From contig QANT01008275.1 in NCBI GenBank assembly GCA_003254885.1, positions 62,001-126,000 of the forward strand: a stretch of DNA of 64,000 nucleotides, read 5' to 3'. Made by a program: the position numbers and the translations under genes. The notes beneath the pieces are model-generated. The model ran no database searches. It had not been told where the DNA came from and saw only the letters and a program-made list of their open reading frames with translations. Source of the stretch: Purshia tridentata. Lineage: Eukaryota > Streptophyta > Magnoliopsida > Rosales > Rosaceae. Shown one piece after another: positions 12,775 to 23,477 of this stretch (positions within the stretch are counted from its first letter, which is position 1; each line of letters starts with the position of its first letter).

Positions 12775-13646
12775 CTGCTGAATGGTTGAAGAGAAGATCT
12801 AAAACTTCTGTCCTTCCTTCGGGTTCAATAATGTCCGGCGGGAAGCTTCTAAACAATAGAATGTAGTCTCCATTAAGTACATTTCGATAACATGGTAAAT
12901 GTTTTTAGTTGATCAATTTTAATTTTCATCAAGTCCAATGTATCTATCTGGTGTTTCACTGGATCTAGTCAATATGTAGGATCTTAGCTCTGGTTAATAA
13001 TCTTTTAACATCTAGTAGCTAATAGTTTGGAGCTGGGTGTCTTTCTGATATCCGACTTCAACTTTTTGTAAAGAGAGAAAGATGACATTTGTATTGTCAT
13101 ACACCTGCCTCTTGCAATTCCAGTGACTCATCCCCGTCTCTCTATCATCTGATGTTTCTCTTAGAATGCCAGTATTAATGATTTATGTAATAATAATAAT
13201 AATAATAACAATAATAATGTTTTCTAGTCATGACTCATGAGCAAGTATTGAACCAAAACTGATTCCCCAACCCTACAAGACAGAAGCTATTACCAACGTG
13301 ACATGGCATGATTGACTGCATCTTTAATTTTATAAATATTTTGTTCATTGTAGTTTTCTTCTGCCCTTGTGTTTTTTAACACATAAAGTCGTTGAGAATT
13401 CAGATTAAGACTTCTCGAGGGAATTTTTCACATCTTCATTAAGAACAAAAATTGAATGCAATAGTATCCCAACTATGCCAAAAATTGGCTCAATTAATAT
13501 CAAGACCATTAGTTAAACAGATTAACTGGCACATTTGTTTTAATACAAAATATCTGAAATATTGTTGGAATTGCATGGCTGAAACTAAAAATCAACTAGA
13601 TAAAATCTTATATAGACTACAACTAAAATACAAGAGGTAATACAGT
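12775..13646. other. Convergent 3' region of the kinase and PPR genes
   Basis: 3' UTRs and spacer, with an (AAT)n microsatellite at about 13188-13218. No gene seen. Confidence 0.6.
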
Positions 13647-15737
13647 TTACCAATAGTCATTACAGGAACAAGACCCCTCTTTGAAATGATGGAAACGGTT
13701 CCAATCCCTAACAATAATTTCTCTGTCAAATACCTTCGATATTATCTTTGTTGCATTGTGGCAGTCCGTACAGACTCTAAGATTTTTTGATATTCTAAGT
13801 GTAGTTCCAGGAACTGTCCTAATAAGACCAAAGGCAATGGCCAGCTTCTCACTATGGTGGGACACTGAAGCTTCTTTATCATCTTCCTCTGCATCTAGTC
13901 TTGCATCTACTGTGTTGGGCACATAACCAGCGGCCTTGATCTGGTTCATCATTTTGTGAGTTGCATTGTAAACCTCTTCTGAGTGTGGACATGCATTGTC
14001 TTCAGCAAGGAACTCATAAATCACTCCATCCAACTCAATCAGGCTACACCCGGGAGCCTTCTCTATTCGCTTCTCTTTCATTTGATTTCTCACCCTAACA
14101 GCATCGTCAGACCTACCTACTGATGCATAGATATTTGATAGAAGTATGTAGTCCCCACTGTGAGGGGTCTCCAAACTGCTTATGTGTTTTAATGATTCTT
14201 CACCAATTTCAACATTTTTCTGTGCTCTGCATGAAGCCAATAATGTCCTCCAAACAACAGCATTGGGTCGGATAGGCATGTTTTGGATGAACTGATATGC
14301 CTCTTCAATCAACCCAGCTCGACCCAAGATATCAACCATAGAACCATAGTGCTCGATTCTCGGTTCAATTCCAAAATCTTTACTCATGCTGACAAAAAGA
14401 TTTCGACCCTCATTAACCAGACCTGCATGACTACAAGCAGAAAGAATAGCAATGAAAGTCACATCATTTGGTTTGACATTCTTCTCCTGCATCAATTTGA
14501 AGTATTCAAGAGCCCTTTTCCCCTGTCCATTACTAGCAAGACCTTGAATTATTGCTGTCCAGGAGAAGACGTTGGTTGAAGGCATTCTAGTAAATACTTC
14601 AATTGAACTATCTATACACCCACATTTTGCATAGAAATCTATTAGTGCAGTTCCAAGGGTAACAGTGAGCTTCAACTTCTTCTTCTTTATATAAAATTCG
14701 ACCCATTTACCGGTTTCCAAAGCTCCAAGTACAGCACAGGAGTAAAGCACGCTAACCATGGTAACCTCATTGGGTTCCACATTTGCCTTTTGCATGTCAT
14801 GAAACAAATCAAGAGCTTCCCTGCACCTATTTGCTTGACCATAACCAGAAATCATGGCACTCCACGCAATAACATCTCTCCGATCCATTTGATCAAACAA
14901 TCTTCTCGCAGTATCCACCTGACCACATTTTGCAAACATATCAACCAGAGAAGTCACCAATGTAAGGTTACCCTTTAGTCCATTTGCCTCTATATACTCA
15001 CCAATCCACTCACCCAGTTCCAAATTAGCCAGTCTCCCACATGCTGTCAAAACACTAATCAAGGTAACCTCGTCAAACCCAACACCCAATTTTAACATTT
15101 TAAGAAACAGCTTCACGACCTCGTCCCAACACTTGTTCTTCACGTAACCTGCTAACATCGAATTCCATGCCATACGAGCCTTTTCGGGCAATCCATCAAA
15201 CACCCGGCGAGCAACCTCAAGTTCACCACAAATTGCATACACATGAATCAAAGTGTTTTCCACGAACCCATTTGACTTGAAACCACATTTCACAATGTGG
15301 GCATGAATCTGTTCTCCTTCTTTCAATGCTCTCAGATGAGAGCAAGCTTTCAATACACTAGAAAAAGTGAATTCGTCGGGTTCAACTGAGTTTTCGTGCA
15401 TTTTCTTGAACAAGAGAATGGCTTCAAGAGGGTTTTGCTTGTATGTGAGGCTCCTTATCAAGATGTTATAAGCCGACGAATCAGGTTCGTCGATATTGTG
15501 AAAAATGGAGAGAGCATAGTCCAAGGTGTTGGGGAGAAGAATGGCGGCACATTCGAGGAGGTTTTCTGTGATTGCGGGGTTGAGGAGAAGGCGGGTTTTG
15601 ATAAGGTGGGCATGGACTTGGTTGAGGTCTCTGGTGGTTTTGCATTGTTGAAGAATTAGGGTTTTGGGATTTTGTGGGAATTGGGGAATGGCAGTTATGG
15701 TTTTGGCGGGAGAGATGGGAAGTGTTGTCAATGCCAT
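13647..15737 (-). CDS. DYW-class pentatricopeptide repeat protein (organelle RNA editing factor type)
   Basis: A single intronless reading frame of 696 residues starting MALTTLPISP. The frame stays open for 37 codons further upstream (to 15848), but the MAL start gives a more typical organelle-targeting N-terminus. The body is a PLS-type PPR array with repeated motifs such as AYNILIRSL, AWNSMLAGYV and AWSAMISGYG. It is followed by E/E+ motifs and a C-terminal DYW domain carrying the deaminase-like zinc signature HSEKLA...CTDCH and ending in CSCNDYW. DYW proteins carry out site-specific C-to-U editing in mitochondria or chloroplasts. The target site and organelle cannot be read from sequence alone. 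The gene is complete, with no sign of decay. Confidence 0.92.
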   Translation of the reverse strand: MALTTLPISPAKTITAIPQFPQNPKTLILQQCKTTRDLNQVHAHLIKTRLLLNPAITENLLECAAILLPNTLDYALSIFHNIDEPDSSAYNILIRSLTYKQNPLEAILLFKKMHENSVEPDEFTFSSVLKACSHLRALKEGEQIHAHIVKCGFKSNGFVENTLIHVYAICGELEVARRVFDGLPEKARMAWNSMLAGYVKNKCWDEVVKLFLKMLKLGVGFDEVTLISVLTACGRLANLELGEWIGEYIEANGLKGNLTLVTSLVDMFAKCGQVDTARRLFDQMDRRDVIAWSAMISGYGQANRCREALDLFHDMQKANVEPNEVTMVSVLYSCAVLGALETGKWVEFYIKKKKLKLTVTLGTALIDFYAKCGCIDSSIEVFTRMPSTNVFSWTAIIQGLASNGQGKRALEYFKLMQEKNVKPNDVTFIAILSACSHAGLVNEGRNLFVSMSKDFGIEPRIEHYGSMVDILGRAGLIEEAYQFIQNMPIRPNAVVWRTLLASCRAQKNVEIGEESLKHISSLETPHSGDYILLSNIYASVGRSDDAVRVRNQMKEKRIEKAPGCSLIELDGVIYEFLAEDNACPHSEEVYNATHKMMNQIKAAGYVPNTVDARLDAEEDDKEASVSHHSEKLAIAFGLIRTVPGTTLRISKNLRVCTDCHNATKIISKVFDREIIVRDWNRFHHFKEGSCSCNDYW

Positions 15738-16330
15738 TTTGTTATGCTTTTTGGCAGTCGCATAAGATAAGACTAACATATCATTGACATAAAAAACATA
15801 CACACCAAAGGGTAACATAGTCATAGAGTGCCCAAGACCTTGTACCAATGAGGTGGGGTCATTCTAGAATATGGTTCAATGATGTGAATGATTTATTTTA
15901 TAAGTTTTTCTTTTTTAGAATCGGTTATTTTATAGATGCTCATCAATTATAATTGTTAAGCATAGCTATAGCTATTTGAGCATCTATAAAAATTTGGAAT
16001 TCAACACTAAGAATATGGAAACCACTTATGTTTGGTCCATGAGCATTTAGAAAAGTTTAGAATTCAGCATCAGTAATATGAAAATTGATCCGGAGACCCA
16101 TTATGTTATATGCCTTGGAGATATTTTTGTAGCTTGAAAATAACCCAATTTCTGGCTCACCTCCTTTTCCAGCAATTATATTCATTGATTCATATTCTTG
16201 AATCAACTGTTTGATATGGACAAAAATCTAGAGCATTAGATGCAAACCTTATCATTTTAGAATAAAACAAAAACATATCCAACTATAAATTGAAGCTTCT
16301 CCCAACACTTCCAACTTGTGTTGAACAACA
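15738..16330. promoter_or_regulatory. Divergent promoter region between the DYW-PPR gene and the small ORF
   Basis: AT-rich 0.6 kb shared upstream region. A TATA-like 'actataaat' at about 16282-16290 stands ~40 bp before the ATG of the rightward small gene. Confidence 0.45.
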
Positions 16331-16720
16331 ATGAGGAGAAGCAACTACGAACACCCTACCAAGCACCAAAATGGGTCAGACTATTACTCCCATGTTGAGA
16401 GGATGGCAAGGACACCTAGTGTCCTCACTGAGGTCCCTCACTACCCACATGGGCAGTCTATGTTCCACAGAGATGGCACTTTAGAGGAGGAAGAGTATGG
16501 TGGTCAGCACCAACAGCACCACCAACACCACCAGCAAGAGCAGCAGCACAGGCCTGAGGTTCATAAGACAGTTGAAGTGACTGAGAGAGTCACACAATGT
16601 GACAAGAATGGAAATTGTACAGTTTTGGAAGAGACTGTTGATGTGGACGCAGATACCTACATCGAGCAGAGGCACAAGGGGTTTGAGTTGTGGAAGTGGA
16701 ATACCTTCAGACGACGTTAA
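16331..16720 (+). CDS. Small His/Gln-rich protein of unknown function
   Basis: Intronless ORF of 129 residues starting MRRSNYEH. The middle (about 58-75) is a Gln/His run (HQQHHQHHQQEQQH). The C-terminal half is ordered-looking and charged: VHKTVEVTERVTQCDKNGNC, then EETVDVDADTYIEQRHKGFE and a basic end (FRRR). No signal peptide or membrane segment is visible. I do not recognise the family. A TATA-like box just upstream, a sensible leader, and codon use unlike the surrounding AT-rich DNA support a real gene. Confidence 0.65.
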   Translation: MRRSNYEHPTKHQNGSDYYSHVERMARTPSVLTEVPHYPHGQSMFHRDGTLEEEEYGGQHQQHHQHHQQEQQHRPEVHKTVEVTERVTQCDKNGNCTVLEETVDVDADTYIEQRHKGFELWKWNTFRRR

Positions 16721-18152
16721 GGTTAATGTTGGTCATGGTTGATTGGCAGGCACAACTTACTAGTACTACTCATCATAACCAGTGCTACCTACACCACCAC
16801 TTTTATAAATAAAGTGCCTGCATGTCTTTAGATCTTTAATACCTGATGTGAAACTTATTATAGGATGTCATTTCCATATTATATGCATTTCACTTATTAA
16901 ATAAAAAAGTAAACTCTTATTATTATTATTATTGTTGCTGCTGCTGTTGTTCATAGTTTTGATCTGTTCCCCTCAAACAATCCAATATTTCCATATGAAA
17001 ATCAGAGATGTGGTCTCCCATTTACTTTCACTTCTGCTGTTGAAAGAAATGAATATTATACCACTAGAGAGACAGGTGAATGAAGAACAATATTGGACTC
17101 CAAAAAAGAATCAGGACCTCTTAAGGCTTTAGGAGTGTTATATTTGGTAGGTCATAGGTACAACAAATTAACTGGCTTCATTGAGCCATCCCCTCTGCTT
17201 AATTATAGAAATGGAATCTGGAATTAATGATATGTATGTAAATAGAATCATTAAAACAAGACTGCACCAGCAGAATCAAAACAAATAGCTGTGAATGAAT
17301 TCCTTGATACTTTGTTTTGAGCACTGAATCCCATGACAGGGTAACTGAATCTCCCAGGCTGCAGGACCAGGTCCGCAATAATGTTGCTGGAAATAACATA
17401 TCATTTTCAACATCAACCAGGCAGGACCATGCATATAAGGAGAATCTAATTAAAGTATAGCTCTCTACTTGTTGGGTGTTTCATTCCTCCCAAAAGATGC
17501 GGTTTAGGCCTTATTTGATCATGATGAAAGATGGTATATAACACTGAACATAGTTATGTAACTTTGTTCATTTTCAAACCAATAATTTATAGTTCCCAGT
17601 AGAGCACAGACAACATCAAAACACAAACTAACAACCAGATCGAGTACAGATATCATGAGAGTAGGTTGTGAGTTAAAAAGAGATAAGAAGGCCATAAAGA
17701 AAACAAAGAGGAATTTGGAGAAGCAATTATAAGCATTATTGATACATTAATTGGCAATCCAATATTCGGTCGCCAAAGTTACCATGTGCAGCACCACTTT
17801 AGTTTCACATGCAGATTGATTTTCTGCATGTTACAACACATCTAAGAAACATTGCAACACAAATTTCTGCCCAAAACACCCTAAATTTGCAGGGGAATAT
17901 CAAGTATATATGATTTTCTTTTTCTCTAAGTTTAATATGCAGATTGATGGCAACCTCCAAATATGCTTGTCCAACAATAAAAGAAAAAAAAAGTACGATC
18001 AGACTTTTCTTTCTTTTGATACACTCCCAGTGTCAAAATTTATGTGCACAAATAAAAGCTTCCCCTCCCTCCCTCCTGTTAAAGTAGTAAAAGTGAAATG
18101 GAATTCAGATTAACAAGAATACTTGGGCTACAAAACCCAAGAAGGACCAGAA
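16721..18152. other. Intergenic between two small genes
   Basis: AT-rich sequence. I see UTR-like stretches but no further gene or clear repeat. Confidence 0.5.
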
Positions 18153-18590
18153 TTAAGTATCGTCATCATCAGAATGTGGAATATCATCCTCACTAAATCT
18201 CCTTGAAGACATTTTATGGAACAAGCTTCTAAGGCTGTTCTTGCTCTCCCTACGCTTCCTTTGAACTCGAACTGGATTATATTGCTGAGTAAATGGGTTA
18301 TCAAAGACTAACCCTGTCTCTAACCTTTTGGACACGGTCACAATTTCATAAGCATCCCATAGTGATTGTCCAAAGTCCCATGTTGCATAACCAATACTCT
18401 CACTAGCTGATGATGATTTTCTCATTGCTTCAAGCTTGAACCGAGATGGCTTGCCTTTGAAATTTCTCCGGCGGGCGTCGAATTCAGTCATGGGCCTAGA
18501 GCTGCCGGAGTGGCTCTGCCAAGCTTGTGCCACAGCCTTGAGGATTTCAAGTTCTCGGTCATCTTCAGGCTGTAGTAACTTTTTCTTCAT
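18153..18590 (-). CDS. Small basic plant protein of unknown function
   Basis: Intronless ORF of 145 residues starting MKKKLLQPEDDRELEILKAV. An N-terminal predicted helix is followed by a basic region (FDARRRNFKGKPSRFKLEAM), an aromatic patch (YATWDFGQSLWDAYEIV), a basic stretch (RVQRKRRESKNSLRSLF) that could act as a nuclear signal, and an acidic tail (SDDDDT). The composition looks like a real conserved plant protein. I cannot name the family, and no catalytic motif is evident. Confidence 0.65.
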   Translation of the reverse strand: MKKKLLQPEDDRELEILKAVAQAWQSHSGSSRPMTEFDARRRNFKGKPSRFKLEAMRKSSSASESIGYATWDFGQSLWDAYEIVTVSKRLETGLVFDNPFTQQYNPVRVQRKRRESKNSLRSLFHKMSSRRFSEDDIPHSDDDDT

Positions 18591-19507
18591 GATTCTTCTT
18601 TTTCTCTAACAAAGTCTTGTTTGGACCATGTTATCTTGGGGAACTTAGAGCCTCACATTGCTGCTTATGAAAAGACTGGAGAGAATAAAAGTTGGGAACC
18701 ATATCCTTATTCCTTCCTTTTTGTGACATAAGGATTTTATCTTTGAAAAAAGGACTTTCTTTAAAAAGGGACGTTATAGATTTTTTATGTTCAAAAAATG
18801 CTATAATTAATACAATTTTGAGGAGCAAGTAATTTTGTTAAACCAACCTCACCTAGCAAGTCATTCGAGCTAAATTCCCAATAATATATGGACCTCAAGA
18901 TAAGCTTCTAGGCTTCTAGCACACCTATGCACTCACATATGACAAGTTCAAAACTTAAAGAGGTTATTCTAAGGTGCCAATCACATTTTCCTCTTTCATA
19001 AAATCAAATGAATGTGAGCTGAAAACAGATCATTGGGACTACAAAATGGGTTGGGCAATTTCCGATTTCCAAAAGATTTGGTGTTATACTTTTTGTTTTT
19101 TAATAAAAAATAGATAATAAGAGTCAAACTTTGATAGTAATTATGGGCCACAATTAACATGTAATCAAAATTATGCAAATAACTATTATTTAATGTATTT
19201 TATTGATTGATTCATAATTTTTGGTTGTCTCAACTCAAGTATGGATGCAAATCTATCCAAAACCAAAAGGCAAAAAACTTGCCATAAAAAAAAAATTTAT
19301 CCAAAAACTTAAAAAGTGAACCACCATACTGTTATTTGTTGTTTTCTCAAACTTTATATTTATATGCACCCTAATAAACTAATATTTTTAACAAATCAAT
19401 TAACTAATATTTACATACAGTTACCAACATTTAAGTTACAACAATACAACCCAAAAAGCCTAATGTATTTTCATTCTTTCTCAAGCTGCCGCCGCAGGAG
19501 GTGCTCT

Positions 19508-19549
<42 letters not shown>

Positions 19550-19976
19550 ATCTCTCTCTTCTCTGTCTTGTATCTAATAAAAGTATAACCGTAAGTAAAT
19601 ATTAGTTAATTTATTTTGTTATTGATCGTGTTTACCATAGCTTGCTTTGCTTTGAGCCCTGTTTGAATGATGATTCTGTAGCCATTCATCTTTCTTGTGT
19701 CTTTGTTCTTTTCAATAATGTGATTCAAATATTGCATAATTCCATGCAATTCTTGACTGCTTAAACTTCTGACATAATTATGAATGCAATTGACTGAAAT
19801 TTTCTGTGATTGTTCTCTGGTGAATCGATGCTACAGGGGTTGTGTGCATGTTGACAATGTATGAATACTAATTAATGGTACTATGTTTATGGAATATCAG
19901 CAATACAAAACTCTAGAAGAGCAAGCACTGACTCAGAAATCTTCGTTCCAAAACCTTCCTAAAGTCCCAGACCAAG
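18591..19976. promoter_or_regulatory. Upstream region of NIP7 with CT-rich leader and probable 5' UTR intron
   Basis: A long CT microsatellite (19504-19567) sits in a probable 5' UTR. A strong donor (gtaagt at 19591) and an acceptor (ctacag ending 19836) define a likely 246-bp leader intron before the NIP7 ATG. Positions 19394-19560 recur at 21479-21640. Confidence 0.5.
19394..19567 (+). repeat. Dispersed direct repeat, copy 1 (NIP7 leader)
   Basis: About 165 bp (caattaactaatatttac... through tcaagctgcc and the CT tract) recurs in the same orientation at 21479-21640 with small indels. The duplicated sequence is the promoter-proximal part and leader of NIP7. Confidence 0.85.
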
Positions 19977-20540
19977 ATGAGACCTTTAGACGAGATTCAG
20001 ACCACAGCAGTGTTTGAAAAGCTGTTCAAGTTCACAGGCAACAACCTCAAAAACATTGTCGAGAACCCTTCTCATGAAGGCCCAGACCAAAGTCCAGGCT
20101 GTTACAGCTTTCGCCTCCACAAGAATAAGGTCTACTATGTTAGCGACTCACTAGTAAAGCGTGCGACAAATATAGCTCGGACCCAATTGGTCTCTCTTGG
20201 CACTTGTATCGGTAGGTTCACTCATGGTGGTAGTTTTCACATAACCGTTCAGTGTTTGAGTTTATTGGCCTCAAATGCTAAACACAAGGTCTGGCTCAAA
20301 CCAACCTCCGAGATGTCGTTCCTATACGGAAACCATGTTTTGAAAGGTGGGTTGGGGAGGATTACAGAGAATATTGTGCCAGGTGATGGGGTGGTTGTGT
20401 TTTCGATGTCAGATCTTCCTTTGGGTTTTGGGATTGCGGCCAAGTCTACCCAGGATTGTAGGAAGTTGGACCCCAATGGAATTGTGGTGCTTCACCAAGC
20501 GGATATTGGTGAGTACCTGAGGATGGAGGATGAGCTTTGA
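19977..20540 (+). CDS. NIP7: 60S ribosome biogenesis factor NIP7
   Basis: Uninterrupted ORF of 187 residues starting [19 protein letters not shown], closely matching eukaryotic NIP7 (about 180 aa) along its whole length. The C-terminal half is the PUA RNA-binding domain, with [46 protein letters not shown] and [13 protein letters not shown]7 acts in the nucleolus in pre-60S maturation and 27S rRNA processing, with NOP8/RRP43 as yeast partners. Plant NIP7 carries the insert NPSHEGPD relative to animals, and it is present here. No truncation or broken motif is visible. The intron, if any, is confined to the 5' UTR. Confidence 0.95.
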   Translation: MRPLDEIQTTAVFEKLFKFTGNNLKNIVENPSHEGPDQSPGCYSFRLHKNKVYYVSDSLVKRATNIARTQLVSLGTCIGRFTHGGSFHITVQCLSLLASNAKHKVWLKPTSEMSFLYGNHVLKGGLGRITENIVPGDGVVVFSMSDLPLGFGIAAKSTQDCRKLDPNGIVVLHQADIGEYLRMEDEL

Positions 20541-21478
20541 ACAACTGTTTTGGGGATTTGTCTGATAGATTTTGATCGATACATGCTTTTAAGTTTTATG
20601 GGATTTTGATGATTTCTTGAATTAATAGGAACTTCTACCATTTGGTATCAAAATATGGATTAATGGGAACTTCTATCATTTGGGATTTTGATGATTTTCA
20701 TTAATTTTGGCACTAGATATAAATTTTGGTGTTTCTCTTTTTTCATAAATTTTAAGAATAGATATTATTATTTATGAGTAATCCTTCACCCACCAACTCT
20801 TTTCCCAGTACTCCTCCCAACTTTCTGCATGGCTTTTCACATTATCATGTGTGCTTATCTTTGATAAAGCATGCCACAAATGGAAGACAATAACATAAAC
20901 TGATTTTTCTGGAAATCTGTAAAAGGCAAGAGCTGATTTGGAGCAACCAATCATGCTGACTTTTTTTATGCACATCAATCATAGAGGTATCCCTAGTGTG
21001 TAAAGCCAGCCAGTGGGTTATAGAACCAAACAGCAGCTGCATACTGTGGATGCTAATTGAGTCCACTCTGCTAAGCTGCTCTAAGTGTTGGTTCCAAAAG
21101 GAAAAGCTCTCTTGAGCTTTCCTTTAATACAATTGATACATTTATCAATTTGCTTAGCAGACTTGAGGAAGCAATTATAGCATCATAAGAAGGAAACACT
21201 GGCCAGTAAACAATAATATAAAGTTGCAATTATAGAGTTGCATTCTTTTTTCCCGTACTCAAGCTACAAGTTGAAATGCAATTACAGAATTGTAGGTTCT
21301 ACCACTGCCAACCAAAACTGATATCCAAAGTGTTCAGTTATGTTGAAGCTCTTCAGTTAAAGCTTTAAACTTCGAAAGCAGGAAAGAAAAGCATTTTGAG
21401 TAGCTTCATCCTCCCATTCCAATCCATTCCACCGGTCCTACTCTCCTTCAATGACAATATTGCGTCTGTTTGCACCGG

Positions 21479-21640
21479 AATCAATTAACTAATATTTACT
21501 TACGGTTACCAACATACAAGTTACAACCCAAAAAGCCTAATGTATTTTCATTCTGTCTCAAGCTGCCCTGGCGCCGCAGGATGTTCTCTCTCTCTATCTC
21601 TCTCATCTCTCCCTCTTCTCTTTCTAGGTTTTTTTATGAG
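21479..21640 (+). repeat. Dispersed direct repeat, copy 2 of the NIP7 leader
   Basis: Second copy of the 19394-19567 sequence, 2.1 kb downstream and in the same orientation. It ends in a CT-rich tract but no NIP7 coding sequence follows, so it is an orphan promoter/leader copy. Confidence 0.85.
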
Positions 21641-22245
21641 GGTGAGAGAAGGGGTGAGAGAGTGTTATGAGGGTGACCAGGGGAACTCTGGGCGGCACTA
21701 ACAGGTGAGAGTGAGAGAGTGAGAGAGCGAGTTATGAAATCTGAACAAGAAAAGCAAAAAATTGGTTTTGGTGTAAATTTTTCGATGAAATTTCAACAAA
21801 TATCAACTTTTTTTTTTAGATTTTTTTTAGAGTAATTGAAAATTTCAGTCAAAATTTTGTCAAAATTTGCCTAAAAACCATTTGGAATATGAATTTTGTA
21901 TCAGACCCCTTAAAAAACGAGTTTTATATCAGACCCCTTAAAAATAATAATTTAAGTGAAATTTCGCCGAAATTATTGAAATTTCATGAGATTTTTTTTT
22001 ATAAGTCCATTTTGACACTTTTATTGTTCATTAAGCCCAAACAAGAGAGCATATAACTCTGCCGGCCCACATTTTAAAAATCAGGTGCTACAGTAACGCT
22101 ACAGTATTTTTGAAAATTGAAAAATAAAACAACTTACACAAATTTTACATTTTTTTTGTGTATAAGCACATAAAAAATAACATAAAAAAAATGAAACTTA
22201 ATTTTTTTTATTTTTTTTTCCATATGTAGAGTATTGTTACTTTCA

Positions 22246-22536
22246 TTGTTACTATCGGACAGTAACAATTACTTTATTATTACTGTCTAACAGTAACAAT
22301 CACCTTATTGTTACTATTGGATAGTAACAATCACCTTATTGTTACTGTTACTATTGGATAGTAACAATCACCTTATTGTTACTCTCGGATAGTAACAATT
22401 ACCTTATTGTTACTGTCTAACAATAACAATCACCTTATTATTACTTTCGAATAGTAACAATCACCTTATTGTTACTTTCGAACAGTAACAATCAAGCATT
22501 GTTAATTTCAAACAGTAAAAATTAAGTGTTGTTACT
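22246..22536. repeat. Palindromic 31-bp minisatellite
   Basis: About nine tandem units with a 31-bp period, the fourth lengthened by 6 bp. Each unit has the form TTGTTACT-n(5-7)-AGTAACAA followed by tcacctta. The unit is thus a small inverted repeat, and the array is a run of potential hairpins. Confidence 0.9.
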
Positions 22537-23388
22537 TGAATTCAATGCTTACAGAATAAGCTTATACACACAACACTAATCTCAACAACAAATTGTTACA
22601 TACACATATAGAGAAAGAGTGAGCTAAAAACCGTCAAAACATACACGGAGCTATTAGATACAAGCAGAAAAATTAAAGCACTTTTAAATCCTTTAGATGA
22701 ATTGATGGACCAAAAACCATCAAATAAGAACCCACCTGACACCTCTTTAAGGTGAATCTTTCAAGGAAAATACAAAAAAAGAACAGATGTGTCAAAACAA
22801 TTCCATCTACACTAACTTCACTTAAACAAAGAGTTCTTAATTGATTGAACTGTCAAATTTAGGTGGAGGACTTAGAACACATCTCCACAATGACAAATGC
22901 TTTATACTTGGATGTGTTCAATTCTGAAAGCAGCCAGTGAGGAAAAACATAAACATTGTATGATTCTAAATATGATTAAAAGCTAAAACCATTGACCCCC
23001 AAATCCATAAACCCAACAATCAAATTAGATGCAATTACCACCTCCTGAATTATAACTTTTCAAGCATCACCCATGCTTTAAATAACAATAACAAATTCTA
23101 CACCAAATATCATCCAATTCTAACTTCTGCTGATCACAAGCTAAAAGAGCATAACTTGTTCTGCTCCATAATAGTTCCCAAAACAAGAAACTTAAGGTTG
23201 CAGTTGACTAAACCATTATATTCTCTTTAATCATCTTTGTCCTCAAGCATCAACAAAATCTACTCTAACCAAGATGCACCCAACATCTTAGCCATGAAAC
23301 CATATTGCTCAGTAGCTTTATCAATCTGTACATACAGGAGGAAAAAATAAATACAGGGATTTGCAACTATTAAAGAAAACACAAATTT

Positions 23389-23477
23389 ATAGAAACCTTG
23401 AAAGCATTTCTCATCATCAGTAAGTAGTATAACTACAGGAACCTTGAAAGCATCTTGTAGATATCTGCAAGTAGAAT
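23389..23477 (-). pseudogene. Isolated exon resembling tryptophanyl-tRNA synthetase
   Basis: On the minus strand, between a cag acceptor and a gt donor, the sequence encodes YLQDAFKVPVVILLTDDEKC. This is very like the YLQDAFKVPLVIQLTDDEKC segment of eukaryotic cytosolic TrpRS. No other TrpRS exon is visible on either side. About 60 bp further on (minus strand, 23271-23325) a second short exon-like piece (IDKATEQYGFMAKMLGASW, then a stop) follows a tgtacag acceptor, but I do not recognise its source. This looks like a captured host-gene fragment rather than a working gene. The match is from memory of the family, not a search. Confidence 0.45.

Noticed and set aside
15738-15848. Upstream in-frame extension of the DYW PPR protein (37 codons)
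   Set aside because: The extension is unlike a PPR N-terminus and the MALTTLPIS start gives a better organelle-targeting sequence. It cannot be fully excluded.
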